Assembly: GCA_030592605.1 (NCBI GenBank)
Contig: JAUVIT010000126.1
Span: 1-6,138, forward strand
Length of the DNA stretch: 6,138 bases
Reading direction: 5' to 3'
Source: Bacteroidota bacterium
Lineage (GTDB): Bacteria; Bacteroidota; Bacteroidia; Bacteroidales; GCA-2748055
How positions within the stretch are numbered: position 1 is the stretch's first letter; each line of letters begins with the position of its first letter. Positions 1 to 5,864 of this stretch are shown here, piece by piece. The position numbers and the translations under genes were made by a program. The notes under the pieces are model-generated. The model saw only the letters and a program-made list of their open reading frames with translations. It made no database searches and was not told the DNA's origin.

Positions 1-3
1 ATT

Positions 4-564
4 ATGCTATCCAGTAAAGAGAATAAGAGCACAGGAATCATTTTGATTGCGATCGGATCGTTTTTCCTCTTTCCGCGAATCATTCATGTTCCGGATTACT
101 GGCGCTCTCTCTTTTGGCCTGCCATGCTGATCCTGCTTGGACTGGTGGTAATTTTCGGCAGTCGCAGGGGCGGTGCCGGAGGAACCTACTTTGGAGGGCA
201 TAAGAGAAAAGCAAGCAGTGAGGACTGGCTGGACGATGTCACAGTCTTTGGTGGCGGAGACCGGATTATTAATTCTCAACAGTTTAAAGGTGGGAAAATC
301 ACGCATATTTTTGGGGGTTCCAAAATTGATTTTACCCGGGGAAAACTAGCTCCGGGCAAGAATTACCTGGAGGTTGTTCTAATCTTTGGGGGGACCAAAT
401 TGATTGTTCCTGAAAGCTGGGATGTTAAAGTGGAAGTGACCTCGGTTTTTGGTGGATTCTCCGATAAGCGGGTTAAATCCATTGTGGTTTCCGATGCCGA
501 CAGGAGCCTTCATATTACAGGTGTGAATGTATTTGGGGGCGGCGAGATTGTTAACTACCACTGA
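4..564 (+). CDS. LiaF-like membrane protein with FGG-repeat C-terminal domain (5' end may lie outside window)
   Basis: The protein has 186 residues as read. Two hydrophobic segments (about 11-28 and 35-51) separated by a short polar stretch form a DUF5668/LiaF-type membrane anchor. The soluble C-terminal half carries FGG at about residues 82, 103, 128, 149 and 177, each after hydrophobic residues (VFGG, IFGG, VFGG), as expected for the stacked beta-strand domain of the LiaF/YvqF family. In Firmicutes LiaF restrains the LiaS kinase. By analogy this protein may act at the membrane on the kinase encoded 2 nt downstream, but that is inference. The first ATG visible is at base 4 and the frame is open to the window edge, so the true start could be a few codons upstream and no ribosome site can be judged. 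The family call is firm; the role is a guess. Confidence 0.8.
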   Translation: MLSSKENKSTGIILIAIGSFFLFPRIIHVPDYWRSLFWPAMLILLGLVVIFGSRRGGAGGTYFGGHKRKASSEDWLDDVTVFGGGDRIINSQQFKGGKITHIFGGSKIDFTRGKLAPGKNYLEVVLIFGGTKLIVPESWDVKVEVTSVFGGFSDKRVKSIVVSDADRSLHITGVNVFGGGEIVNYH

Positions 565-566
565 CA

Positions 567-1622
567 ATGAGCCACCCCATTACTGGAAACAGGAGGTCTA
601 TACTGATCTATTCCCTGGTCTGGCTGATGGTCGCGGCCACACAAGGTTTACTCTACCTGTACGTCTTTAACTTCTCCATACCTGTTGTAGTTACCGATGC
701 ATTGTTTTCCAGCCTTTTATTTGGTTTCATGGGACTTCTCGCCTGGTATCCTACACGGTATATCCCATTTCATAGGCAATCTCCCTTCTATTCTATTTCG
801 GCCCATGTAGTGGCTGGGGGGGTAGTGATGGGGAGCTGGCTGCTGTTAAGCATTGGTGTGTTGAATGCCATATTTAGTAGTCAGGAGGATTACATCGAGT
901 TCCTCAACCAGACAGTTGCATGGAGAGCCATGTTGGGCGGACTGATCTACCTGGTACTGGTACTGATCTATTACCTGGTTTCCAACAATCAGAAGCTGCA
1001 GGAAAGAAACCAGCAAGAAGAGCGACTGAAAGGAATGGTCAGGGATGCAGAACTGAATATGTTGAAATCCCAGATCAATCCACATTTCCTTTTTAATTCA
1101 CTGAATTCCATCTCTTCGCTGACCATGAGCAATCCGGAGGAAGCCAGGGAAATGATTATCAGGTTATCAGATTTTCTGAGATACTCTCTAAAGCACAGGG
1201 AAAATGAGTATGTACCACTGGGAGAAGAGTTGGGTAGAATGAAGGACTATCTGGCCATTGAGAAAGTCCGCTTTAGGGAGAAATTATTATATGAATTCGA
1301 CGTTGACAAAGCTTGTGAAGAATTCCCGGTCCCAACCATGATTTTTCAACCCCTGTTCGAGAATGCGATCCGCCATAGCGTTTATGAGAGTGTGGACCCG
1401 GTAAGCATCAAGTTTTCGTGTGTTCCTGATGAGGGGCATATGAAAGCAGTGATAAGCAATGATTTCGATCCCGCTATTCCTACCAGGAAAGGGACTGGGG
1501 TTGGGCTTCAGAATGTCCGGCAGCGCATTGCGCTGGCCTATAAGGAGAAGGGCACAGTACAATGGTCAGGGAATGACGGTGTATTTAGTGTTACAATTTT
1601 ATTTCCACGTATATTTATATAG
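567..1622 (+). CDS. LytS-family sensor histidine kinase
   Basis: The protein has 351 residues. The N-terminal half holds four probable membrane segments (about 12-36, 42-62, 77-102, 120-139) with no large extracellular domain. A polar, probably coiled linker (about 140-165) follows, then a His_kinase domain with the signature SQINPHFLFNSLNS, placing the phospho-accepting histidine at H173. The ATP-binding part has the N box QPLFENAIRH (261-270) and a glycine-rich box GTGVGLQNVR (309-318). This is the short LytS/YehU-type kinase architecture, which normally phosphorylates a LytTR regulator, here the next gene. The start lies 2 nt after the LiaF-like stop, and the stop TAG abuts the regulator start, so the three genes are almost certainly co-translated. 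With so little periplasmic sequence, the signal may be sensed within the membrane or through the LiaF-like partner; this is inference. Confidence 0.93.
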   Translation: MSHPITGNRRSILIYSLVWLMVAATQGLLYLYVFNFSIPVVVTDALFSSLLFGFMGLLAWYPTRYIPFHRQSPFYSISAHVVAGGVVMGSWLLLSIGVLNAIFSSQEDYIEFLNQTVAWRAMLGGLIYLVLVLIYYLVSNNQKLQERNQQEERLKGMVRDAELNMLKSQINPHFLFNSLNSISSLTMSNPEEAREMIIRLSDFLRYSLKHRENEYVPLGEELGRMKDYLAIEKVRFREKLLYEFDVDKACEEFPVPTMIFQPLFENAIRHSVYESVDPVSIKFSCVPDEGHMKAVISNDFDPAIPTRKGTGVGLQNVRQRIALAYKEKGTVQWSGNDGVFSVTILFPRIFI

Positions 1623-1624
1623 TG

Positions 1625-2386
1625 ATGACTAGCAAAAAAATTATCATAGTTGAAGATGAACGTCCGGCCAGGGACTTGCTGAAGACCTATCTGGAAGCGT
1701 TTCCGGAGATGGAGGTCATAGGTGAATATGACAATGGATTTGATGGTCTGAAGGCCATTAATGAATTAAAACCAGATGCCATCTTCCTGGATGTTCAGAT
1801 GCCCAAGCTGACAGGATTTGAGCTATTGGAGGTTCTTGAGCATCAGCCGGAGGTGATTTTTACCACAGCATATGATCAGTTTGCCATACGTGCCTTCGAG
1901 AGGAATGCAGTGGACTATCTGTTAAAGCCCTTTTCCAAAGAGCGCTTCAAAGAGGCTATGGTAAAGCTTAACTCGCGTCTGGAGACAAAAGAGGGGAGTG
2001 CAAAAGGGGAGAGTGGTATCGAAAAGATTCGCCAGCATTTTGCAGAGAGTGATGAAAAGCTTCACAGGGTGGTCATTAAAAAATCGGGCAAGATCCATGT
2101 TATCTCCACGGGAGATATTAATTTCCTGGAAGCCCAGGATGACTATGTGATGATCTATACAGATGATGGCAAGTATTTGAAGCAGCAAACCATGAAGTAC
2201 TTTGAGCAGCACCTTGATAATAAGCAGTTTGTGAGGGTGCATCGCTCCTATATTGCTAATATCACCTGTATCGAGCGGATCGAACCCTATGAAAAGAGTA
2301 ACTTTGTACTTATCCTCAAGGATGGGAATAAGGTTCCCGTGAGTCGTAGTGGAATGCAGGTGCTAAGGGAGAACCTTGACTTTTAA
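1625..2386 (+). CDS. LytR/AlgR-family response regulator (REC–LytTR)
   Basis: The protein has 253 residues from ATG 1625. The receiver domain (about 4-115) has the acidic pair E10/D11, phospho-acceptor D56 in FLDVQMP, T81 in FTTAYD and K101 in LLKPF. A linker of about 30 residues leads to a LytTR DNA-binding domain (about 148-253), recognised by NFLEAQDDYV, FVRVHRSYIANI and VPVSRSGMQVL. It should be phosphorylated by the kinase encoded just upstream and bind paired direct repeats in target promoters. A GTG at 1622, in frame and overlapping the kinase stop, would add one residue; ATG 1625 is preferred as the commoner start codon, but the sequence does not decide. All catalytic residues of both domains appear intact. 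Target genes are not evident in the window. Confidence 0.93.
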   Translation: MTSKKIIIVEDERPARDLLKTYLEAFPEMEVIGEYDNGFDGLKAINELKPDAIFLDVQMPKLTGFELLEVLEHQPEVIFTTAYDQFAIRAFERNAVDYLLKPFSKERFKEAMVKLNSRLETKEGSAKGESGIEKIRQHFAESDEKLHRVVIKKSGKIHVISTGDINFLEAQDDYVMIYTDDGKYLKQQTMKYFEQHLDNKQFVRVHRSYIANITCIERIEPYEKSNFVLILKDGNKVPVSRSGMQVLRENLDF

Positions 2387-2403
2387 GGAAAATGCGGTAA
2401 AAG

Positions 2404-2787
2404 ATGACATTGCAAATTGACGAGAAAGATTTAAGTAAGTTCATTGTTGTTGGAGACAGAGTGTTGATCAAGCCCAAGAACCAGCTGGATCGTACCAAAT
2501 CGGGACTCTTTCTGCCCCCAGGGGTGCAGGAAAAGGAGAAGATACACAGTGGCTATGTTTTAAAGGTTGGGCCGGGTTACCCTATTCCTGCAATCCAGGA
2601 TACAGATGAACCCTGGAAGGACAGGGGCGATGATGTTAAATATGTTCCCCTGCAACCCAGGGAGGGAGATGAGGCGATCTATCTGCAAAAGAGTGGCTAT
2701 GAGATCGAGTTCAACAATGAAAGATATGTGATCATTCCTCACTCTGCCATCCTGATGCTGATCAGGGATGAGGATCTCTTTAAGTAG
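2404..2787 (+). CDS. GroES-like protein with internal insertion
   Basis: The protein has 127 residues against about 95 for ordinary GroES. The GroES fold is visible as VVGDRVLIKPK (15-25), a mobile-loop-like segment with SGLFLPP (33-39), SGYVLKVGPG (49-58), and, at the end, GDEAIYLQKSGYEIEF (88-103) and YVIIPHSAILMLI (108-120). Between GPG and GDE sits a polar stretch of about 29 residues (59-87) absent from canonical GroES, and the N-terminus is extended by about 12 residues. No groEL is adjacent, so this is probably not the housekeeping co-chaperonin. It may be an accessory co-chaperonin or a GroES-fold protein with another role. It begins 17 nt after the response-regulator stop on the same strand, preceded by AAGGAAAA at 2385-2392, so it is likely co-transcribed. 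A three-codon ATG-CGG-TAA at 2392 lies in between. Its last 8 bp overlap the convergent Arc-type gene. Confidence 0.8.
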   Translation: MTLQIDEKDLSKFIVVGDRVLIKPKNQLDRTKSGLFLPPGVQEKEKIHSGYVLKVGPGYPIPAIQDTDEPWKDRGDDVKYVPLQPREGDEAIYLQKSGYEIEFNNERYVIIPHSAILMLIRDEDLFK

Positions 2788-2944
2788 GTTTGCCGGATTT
2801 CCAACGTCCGCTTTTCCGTAGTGCCTGATCCAGGATCCACTCAATCTGACCATTGGTGCTTCGAAATTCGTCCGCTGCCCACTTCTCCAGCGCTTCCATT
2901 TTTACTGGATCTATCCTGAGAACAAAAGCTTTCTTTTTACTCAT
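2780..2944 (-). CDS. Arc-type ribbon-helix-helix DNA-binding protein
   Basis: This small gene of 54 codons was found by reading the minus strand from the ATG at 2944 to the TAA at 2782-2780. The protein starts MSKKKAFVLRIDP and continues through KWAADEFRSTNGQIEWIL to a basic tail. It lines up with phage P22 Arc: FVLR (7-10) matches the Arc beta-strand FNLR, and FRSTNGQI (28-35) matches GRSVNSEI in the turn into the second helix. In this family the strand enters the DNA major groove and the protein works as a dimer or tetramer, usually as a repressor. It starts 1 nt after the stop of the SPFH gene, so it is probably translationally coupled to it. Its 3' end overlaps the GroES-like gene by 8 bp. 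A likely target is the palindrome upstream of the SPFH gene. The family call is strong; regulation is inferred. Confidence 0.88.
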   Translation of the reverse strand: MSKKKAFVLRIDPVKMEALEKWAADEFRSTNGQIEWILDQALRKSGRWKSGKPT

Positions 2945-2945
2945 T

Positions 2946-3803
2946 TTACTGATGCAATGTTCCTGTATTTACTACCGGACTTGGATCCTTGTCGCCACAA
3001 AGTACAACCATTAAATTGCTCACCATGGCAGCTTTTTTATCATCATCAAGCTCCACGATCTCTTTCTCCATCAGTTGTTCCAGTGCCATTTGAACCATAG
3101 AGACAGCACCTTCAACTATTTTAAACCTGGCTGCCACAACTGCAGTTGCCTGTTGTCTTCTTAACATGGCTCCTGCGATCTCCTCTGCATAGGCAATAAA
3201 GTTGATTCTTGCCTCAATTACCTTGACTCCTGCCATCTCCAGGCGTTCCCGGATCTCCTCCTCAAGCTCATGGTTAACTTCAGCGCCGCCACCCCTGAGG
3301 GTAATCTGGGCATCATGATCCTCAAAATTGTCATAAGGGTAAATTCCAGCCAGTTTTCGCAGAGCGGTTTCACTCTGAACGTATACAAAATGAACATAGT
3401 CATCTACTTCAAAGGCGGACTTGTAGGTATCCTCCACTTTCCAGACCAGTACACAGCCTATCTTTATGGGATTCCCGATCTTGTCATTCACTTTAATGGT
3501 CTCGCTATCAAAGTTTCTAGCCCTTAATGAAATTTTCTTTCTTACAAAGAAGGGATTGACCCAGAATAAGCCATTTGTCTTTATGGTTCCCTTATAAGCA
3601 CCAAACAGAATCAAAACGGATGATTCATTTGGATTGACAACTGTAAATCCCAGAGATATCAGGAATGCTGCAAGGCAGAGGGGGATCCCAAACCATATTA
3701 ATCCATTCATGAAACTGAATACTGTTGCAAGAATAATAATCAGTAGTATCAAAAGCATAAGATACCCTGACATAGCCCTGTATGTACCTTCTTGTTTTTT
3801 CAT
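2946..3803 (-). CDS. SPFH/Band-7 domain membrane protein
   Basis: The protein has 285 residues. Two membrane segments lie near the N-terminus (about 13-31 and 35-54), followed by an SPFH/Band-7 domain (about 55-230) that begins GFTVVNPNESSVLILFGAYKG, cited here only in outline, and includes GLFWVNPF (78-85), the slipin-like VLVWKVEDT (118-126), and the late-domain region AGVKVIEARINFIAY (191-205) followed by AMLRRQQA (212-219). A short, partly acidic C-terminal helix region ends in a polar tail. Members of this superfamily oligomerise at membranes as scaffolds and often regulate proteases or membrane microdomains; no specific partner is visible here. The start ATG at 3803 has no clear Shine-Dalgarno site, as is usual in Bacteroidota. 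It is followed immediately by the Arc-type gene, and the 30-bp palindrome lies 15 bp upstream of its start. Confidence 0.9.
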   Translation of the reverse strand: MKKQEGTYRAMSGYLMLLILLIIILATVFSFMNGLIWFGIPLCLAAFLISLGFTVVNPNESSVLILFGAYKGTIKTNGLFWVNPFFVRKKISLRARNFDSETIKVNDKIGNPIKIGCVLVWKVEDTYKSAFEVDDYVHFVYVQSETALRKLAGIYPYDNFEDHDAQITLRGGGAEVNHELEEEIRERLEMAGVKVIEARINFIAYAEEIAGAMLRRQQATAVVAARFKIVEGAVSMVQMALEQLMEKEIVELDDDKKAAMVSNLMVVLCGDKDPSPVVNTGTLHQ

Positions 3804-3818
3804 GGCAATTGAGTTTAG

Positions 3819-3848
3819 TGATATTAAAATGATATCATAAAAATATCA
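3819..3848. promoter_or_regulatory. Nested palindrome, candidate operator of the SPFH–Arc unit
   Basis: The arms TGATATT (3819-3825) and AATATCA (3842-3848) flank the perfect palindrome ATGATATCAT (3829-3838), with 3 nt between each arm and the core. Both dyads share the same centre, between 3833 and 3834. The core TGATAT recurs 11 bp apart on one strand (3819 and 3830), and its complement ATATCA recurs 11 bp apart (3832 and 3843). An 11-bp register is what tandem Arc-type dimers use on the P22 arc operator. The element lies 15-45 bp upstream of the SPFH start codon and overlaps the candidate promoter. The symmetry is directly seen; binding by the Arc-type protein is inference. A hairpin in the 5' leader is an alternative reading, though the A/T-rich stem would be weak. 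Confidence 0.6.
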
Positions 3849-3869
3849 TATTTATCTTAGAATTACAAA
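3838..3869 (-). promoter_or_regulatory. Candidate Bacteroidota-type promoter for the SPFH–Arc unit
   Basis: On the minus strand TTTG (plus-strand 3869-3866) is followed after 20 nt by TATTTTTA (3845-3838), a 7-of-8 match to the Bacteroidota -7 element TAnnTTTG. The spacing is right for the -33/-7 pair of this phylum, and transcription would start around 3830, leaving a leader of roughly 28 nt. The region is A/T-rich, so chance matches are easy. The overlap of the -7 element with the palindrome would suit repression. Confidence 0.35.
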
Positions 3870-3904
3870 TTATTAAAGCAAATCGTATATCTAAGGAGCT
3901 AGGA

Positions 3905-4480
3905 TTAGTGCTCCATGCACTCCTTATGCCTGAAACAGTCCACCACGTGATCGTTTACCAGTCCAGTAGCTTGCAAGTGGGCATATATAGTGGTGGAGCC
4001 AAGGAATTGAAAACCCCTCCCTTTCAAATCCTTTGCGATGGTATCTGAAAGTGGAGTGGTGGCCGGTATCTCCGACATGTCAGAAAAGTGATTGACCACC
4101 TGCTTTCCATCCGTAAATCTCCAAAAGTAGTTACAGAAGCTCCCATATTGCTCGCGAATCTCCAGGAAACGCTTTGCATTGTTAATGGATGATTCAATTT
4201 TTTTCCGGTTCCTGATAATCCCCTTATCCAGCAGCATTGCTTTGATACGGGCTTCATCGAAGCGTACTACCTTCTCGGGATCGAAATTTTCATAAAGTCT
4301 TCTGTACCCATCACGCCTTTTCAAGATGGTAAGCCAGCTCAGACCTGCCTGGGCCGATTCTAGAACAAGAAATTCATATTGCTTGCGATCATCCCGCACA
4401 GGAACACCCCATTCCTTGTCGTGGTATTCCACATAGACTGGATCCGATCCGGGCCAGCTGCAACGTATATGTTCTGTCAT
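3905..4480 (-). CDS. tag: DNA-3-methyladenine glycosylase I
   Basis: The protein has 191 residues, close to E. coli Tag (187). It removes 3-methyladenine from alkylated DNA as the first step of base-excision repair in the cytoplasm. Family features are intact: C7 and H20 (in YHDKEWGVP) together with H178 and C182 (in GLVNDHVVDC) match the zinc-binding residues of E. coli Tag; E41 in LESAQAGLSW matches the substrate-pocket glutamate; GIIRNRKKI (88-96) and GRGFQFLGSTTIYAHLQATG (154-173) match the helix-hairpin-helix and C-terminal parts. The start ATG at 4480 is preceded by GGAG a few bases upstream. The gene stands alone: 101 bp separate its stop from the SPFH gene, and a 154-bp divergent region separates it from the DRTGG gene. 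No Ada-box-like control is recognisable. Confidence 0.95.
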   Translation of the reverse strand: MTEHIRCSWPGSDPVYVEYHDKEWGVPVRDDRKQYEFLVLESAQAGLSWLTILKRRDGYRRLYENFDPEKVVRFDEARIKAMLLDKGIIRNRKKIESSINNAKRFLEIREQYGSFCNYFWRFTDGKQVVNHFSDMSEIPATTPLSDTIAKDLKGRGFQFLGSTTIYAHLQATGLVNDHVVDCFRHKECMEH

Positions 4481-4561
4481 GCTCCAAGTTAATGAATCTT
4501 CAGATTTTATTTAGAATTATTATAAAATCCAGGGTCGTGAATGGAGTGAAATGATTTGTTG

Positions 4562-4569
4562 TATCTTTG
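4562..4569 (+). promoter_or_regulatory. Bacteroidota -7 promoter element for the DRTGG–PHP–HndB unit
   Basis: TATCTTTG matches the TAnnTTTG consensus exactly and lies 65 bp before the first start codon of the rightward operon, in the tag–DRTGG intergenic region (4481-4634). Transcription would begin near 4575. No good TTTG -33 box is found at the expected 19-21 nt spacing, so the promoter may be weak or activator-dependent. The rest of the intergenic region is A/T-rich, with nothing else assignable beyond a minor inverted repeat. Confidence 0.55.
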
Positions 4570-4634
4570 TGTCACAGAAGGCAATATTTTTTTCCCTACA
4601 AGTGTGAAATAAATAACAGTAAATTGACAAATTC

Positions 4635-4862
4635 ATGGGAATGCAGGTCGGAAATATCGCAGAGTTATTGAAGGTTAAAGTCTTAACTCCAAAGCTGGAT
4701 TTAAGCTCTGAGGTAAATCATGCCTTTGCATCCGACCTGATGAGTGATGTTTTGACAGGCGATTACCACAAGACCATGCTGATTACAGGCTTTTCGAACC
4801 TGCAGTCAATTCGTACGGCTGAGATGTCTGATATCAGGGAAGTTGTTTCAATTATTGTGTAA
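4635..4862 (+). CDS. DRTGG-domain protein, probably C-terminally shortened
   Basis: The protein has 75 residues. It resembles the DRTGG-domain proteins that accompany [FeFe]-hydrogenase genes in clostridia and Bacteroidota: the N-terminal VGNIAELLKVKVLTP, then FASDLMSDVLTG (31-42), MLITGF (48-53), and SIRTAEMSDI (58-67). From memory of the family, members run about 110-120 residues and continue past the TAEM.DI motif with a VR.K..P.EM..LA segment and a C-terminal strand-helix part. Here the protein stops eight residues after that motif, and the next gene starts 3 nt after the stop, so roughly 35-40 residues are missing, with no remnant in other frames. Function is unknown; a ligand-sensing regulatory role is plausible. 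Two starts are possible: ATG 4635 or ATG 4641, the latter fitting the usual family N-terminus (M-x-V-x-x-I) better. Neither has a good ribosome site. Confidence 0.72.
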   Translation: MGMQVGNIAELLKVKVLTPKLDLSSEVNHAFASDLMSDVLTGDYHKTMLITGFSNLQSIRTAEMSDIREVVSIIV

Positions 4863-4865
4863 GGA

Positions 4866-5606
4866 ATGAACACCTATCGTGCCGACCTGCATATCCATAC
4901 GGTTCTTTCCCCCTGCGGGGATCTGGAAATGAGCCCTTGGAACATTGTGACAAAGGCGGCAGAGAAGGGATTTGATATAATTGCAGTGACCGACCACAAC
5001 CATACAGGTCATGCCCGCTTAACCAGGGAGCTGGGAGCAAGGAAGGGGATCTGGGTGGTCTATGGCGCAGAGATAAATACCAGGGAAGAGGTTCACTGCC
5101 TGACGTTCTTTGATACAGATGAACAAGTGCTGACATTCCAGGAGGAGTTGGAGCGGAATCTTACGAAGATTCCCAATGATACCTCGCTCCTGGGGCACCA
5201 GGTGATTGTGGATGAGCAGGAGCAGATTGTGAAAGAGATCAGCCATTCGCTCTATCCCGGTCTCAAGTGGAGCATCGAAGAGGCAGCAGAGGTGGTGCAC
5301 AGCCTGGGCGGACTTTTTATTCCGGCGCATGTGGACAGATTCATGAACGGACTCTATTCACAACTGGGACTCTTTCCTGCAGGATTGAAAGTAGATGCCA
5401 TTGAAATATCCAGACACAGTTCCCCGAAAATGTCAGTAAAGGAACATCCTGAACTAATTGCCTACGCCTTGATTCAGAATTCCGATGCCCATTATATAGA
5501 TGATATAGGCCGGGCAGGAAACAACTACTTGATGGAGAATCGAAATTTCGATGAATTGCGTCTGGCTTTGAGAGGGGAGCAGGGGAGAGCTGTACTTGAA
5601 ATGTAA
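4866..5606 (+). CDS. PHP-domain metal-dependent phosphoesterase
   Basis: The protein has 246 residues and appears complete. The PHP metal-site motifs are all present: DLHIHT (D7, H9, H11), VTDHNHTG (D43, H44), GAEIN (E69), EVHCL (H77), PAHVDR (H155) and NSDAH (D207, H209). These normally hold a two- or three-metal centre that hydrolyses phosphate esters, as in histidinol phosphatase and DNA-polymerase PHP domains, so the enzyme is predicted active; its substrate is unknown. Genes of this type recur between DRTGG and GHKL-ATPase genes beside [FeFe]-hydrogenase subunits, suggesting a signalling or nucleotide-handling task tied to hydrogen metabolism (inference from context). The ATG follows the DRTGG stop by 3 nt with AAGGA directly before it. 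The next (broken) gene starts 3 nt after its stop. It is cytoplasmic, with no signal or membrane segment. Confidence 0.88.
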   Translation: MNTYRADLHIHTVLSPCGDLEMSPWNIVTKAAEKGFDIIAVTDHNHTGHARLTRELGARKGIWVVYGAEINTREEVHCLTFFDTDEQVLTFQEELERNLTKIPNDTSLLGHQVIVDEQEQIVKEISHSLYPGLKWSIEEAAEVVHSLGGLFIPAHVDRFMNGLYSQLGLFPAGLKVDAIEISRHSSPKMSVKEHPELIAYALIQNSDAHYIDDIGRAGNNYLMENRNFDELRLALRGEQGRAVLEM

Positions 5607-5609
5607 GGG

Positions 5610-5829
5610 ATGAAGGAGATCGCACTACATATCCTGGATATCGCAGAAAACTGCATTGCGACAGGAGCCGGCAAGGAGGAGGTCAGCAGATGTTCAGATC
5701 CTTTTTTTATTTCCCGTACCACCAGAAATCAGAGAAGTACTGGAGCTTAAATACATTGGGGGAAATGAGCTGACTTCCACTTTGAAAAGAATGATTAGAA
5801 ATAACATTGAAGAGCTTGGATTAACATAA
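5610..5829 (+). pseudogene. Remnant of GHKL (HATPase) ATP-binding protein
   Basis: Reading from ATG 5610 gives MKEIALHILDIAENCIATGA, the typical start of the hydrogenase-linked GHKL ATP-binding protein. Within five residues it jumps to SDPFFISRTTR, matching the VTDPF.T.RTTR segment that in intact members lies well downstream, after the DNGxGM box, which is missing. That frame ends at a TAA at 5748-5750. In the +1 frame, from about 5722 to the TAA at 5827-5829, the sequence reads PEIREVLE and later LKRMIRNNIEELGLT, matching the family's C-terminus. So about 220 bp remain of a gene normally over 500 bp. Two internal deletions are needed: the first in frame, the second shifting frame. The G2 box, the DNGxGM box and the lid are lost, so an active ATPase cannot be made. 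A 46-residue peptide (5610-5750) could still be translated. Assembly error is the alternative explanation. Confidence 0.75.
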
Positions 5830-5853
5830 CTTTATAGTAATACGAGAATCAAT

Positions 5854-5860
5854 AAGGAAG
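5854..5860 (+). promoter_or_regulatory. Ribosome binding site of the HndB-like gene
   Basis: AAGGAAG lies 4 nt before ATG 5865, the clearest Shine-Dalgarno-like site in the window. It supports that start, and suggests that translation of the hydrogenase subunit initiates independently of the broken gene upstream, 35 bp away. Confidence 0.6.
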
Positions 5861-5864
5861 CATT

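Noticed and set aside
1622..1627. GTG start for the response regulator overlapping the kinase stop
   Set aside because: An ATG is the very next codon and gives the usual N-terminus; the GTG adds only one Met and has no separate support.
2392..2400. ATG-CGG-TAA mini-ORF before the GroES-like gene
   Set aside because: At two codons it is most simply a chance occurrence near the ribosome-binding region, with no sign of leader-peptide attenuation.
3634..3840. 68-codon plus-strand ORF opposite the SPFH N-terminus
   Set aside because: It is the reverse of the SPFH membrane-segment coding sequence, has no recognisable domain or ribosome site, and runs through the operator and promoter region.
4503..4529. 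Inverted repeat GATTTTAT / ATAAAATC with an 11-nt loop upstream of tag
   Set aside because: It is almost entirely A/T in an A/T-rich intergenic stretch, with no T-run or known operator match; too weak to call a terminator or binding site.
4828..4837. CTGATATCAG palindrome, containing the same TGATATCA core as the candidate operator
   Set aside because: It lies inside the DRTGG coding region, encodes the conserved motif Ser-Asp-Ile-Arg, and lacks the outer arms at the 11-bp register, so chance is the better explanation.
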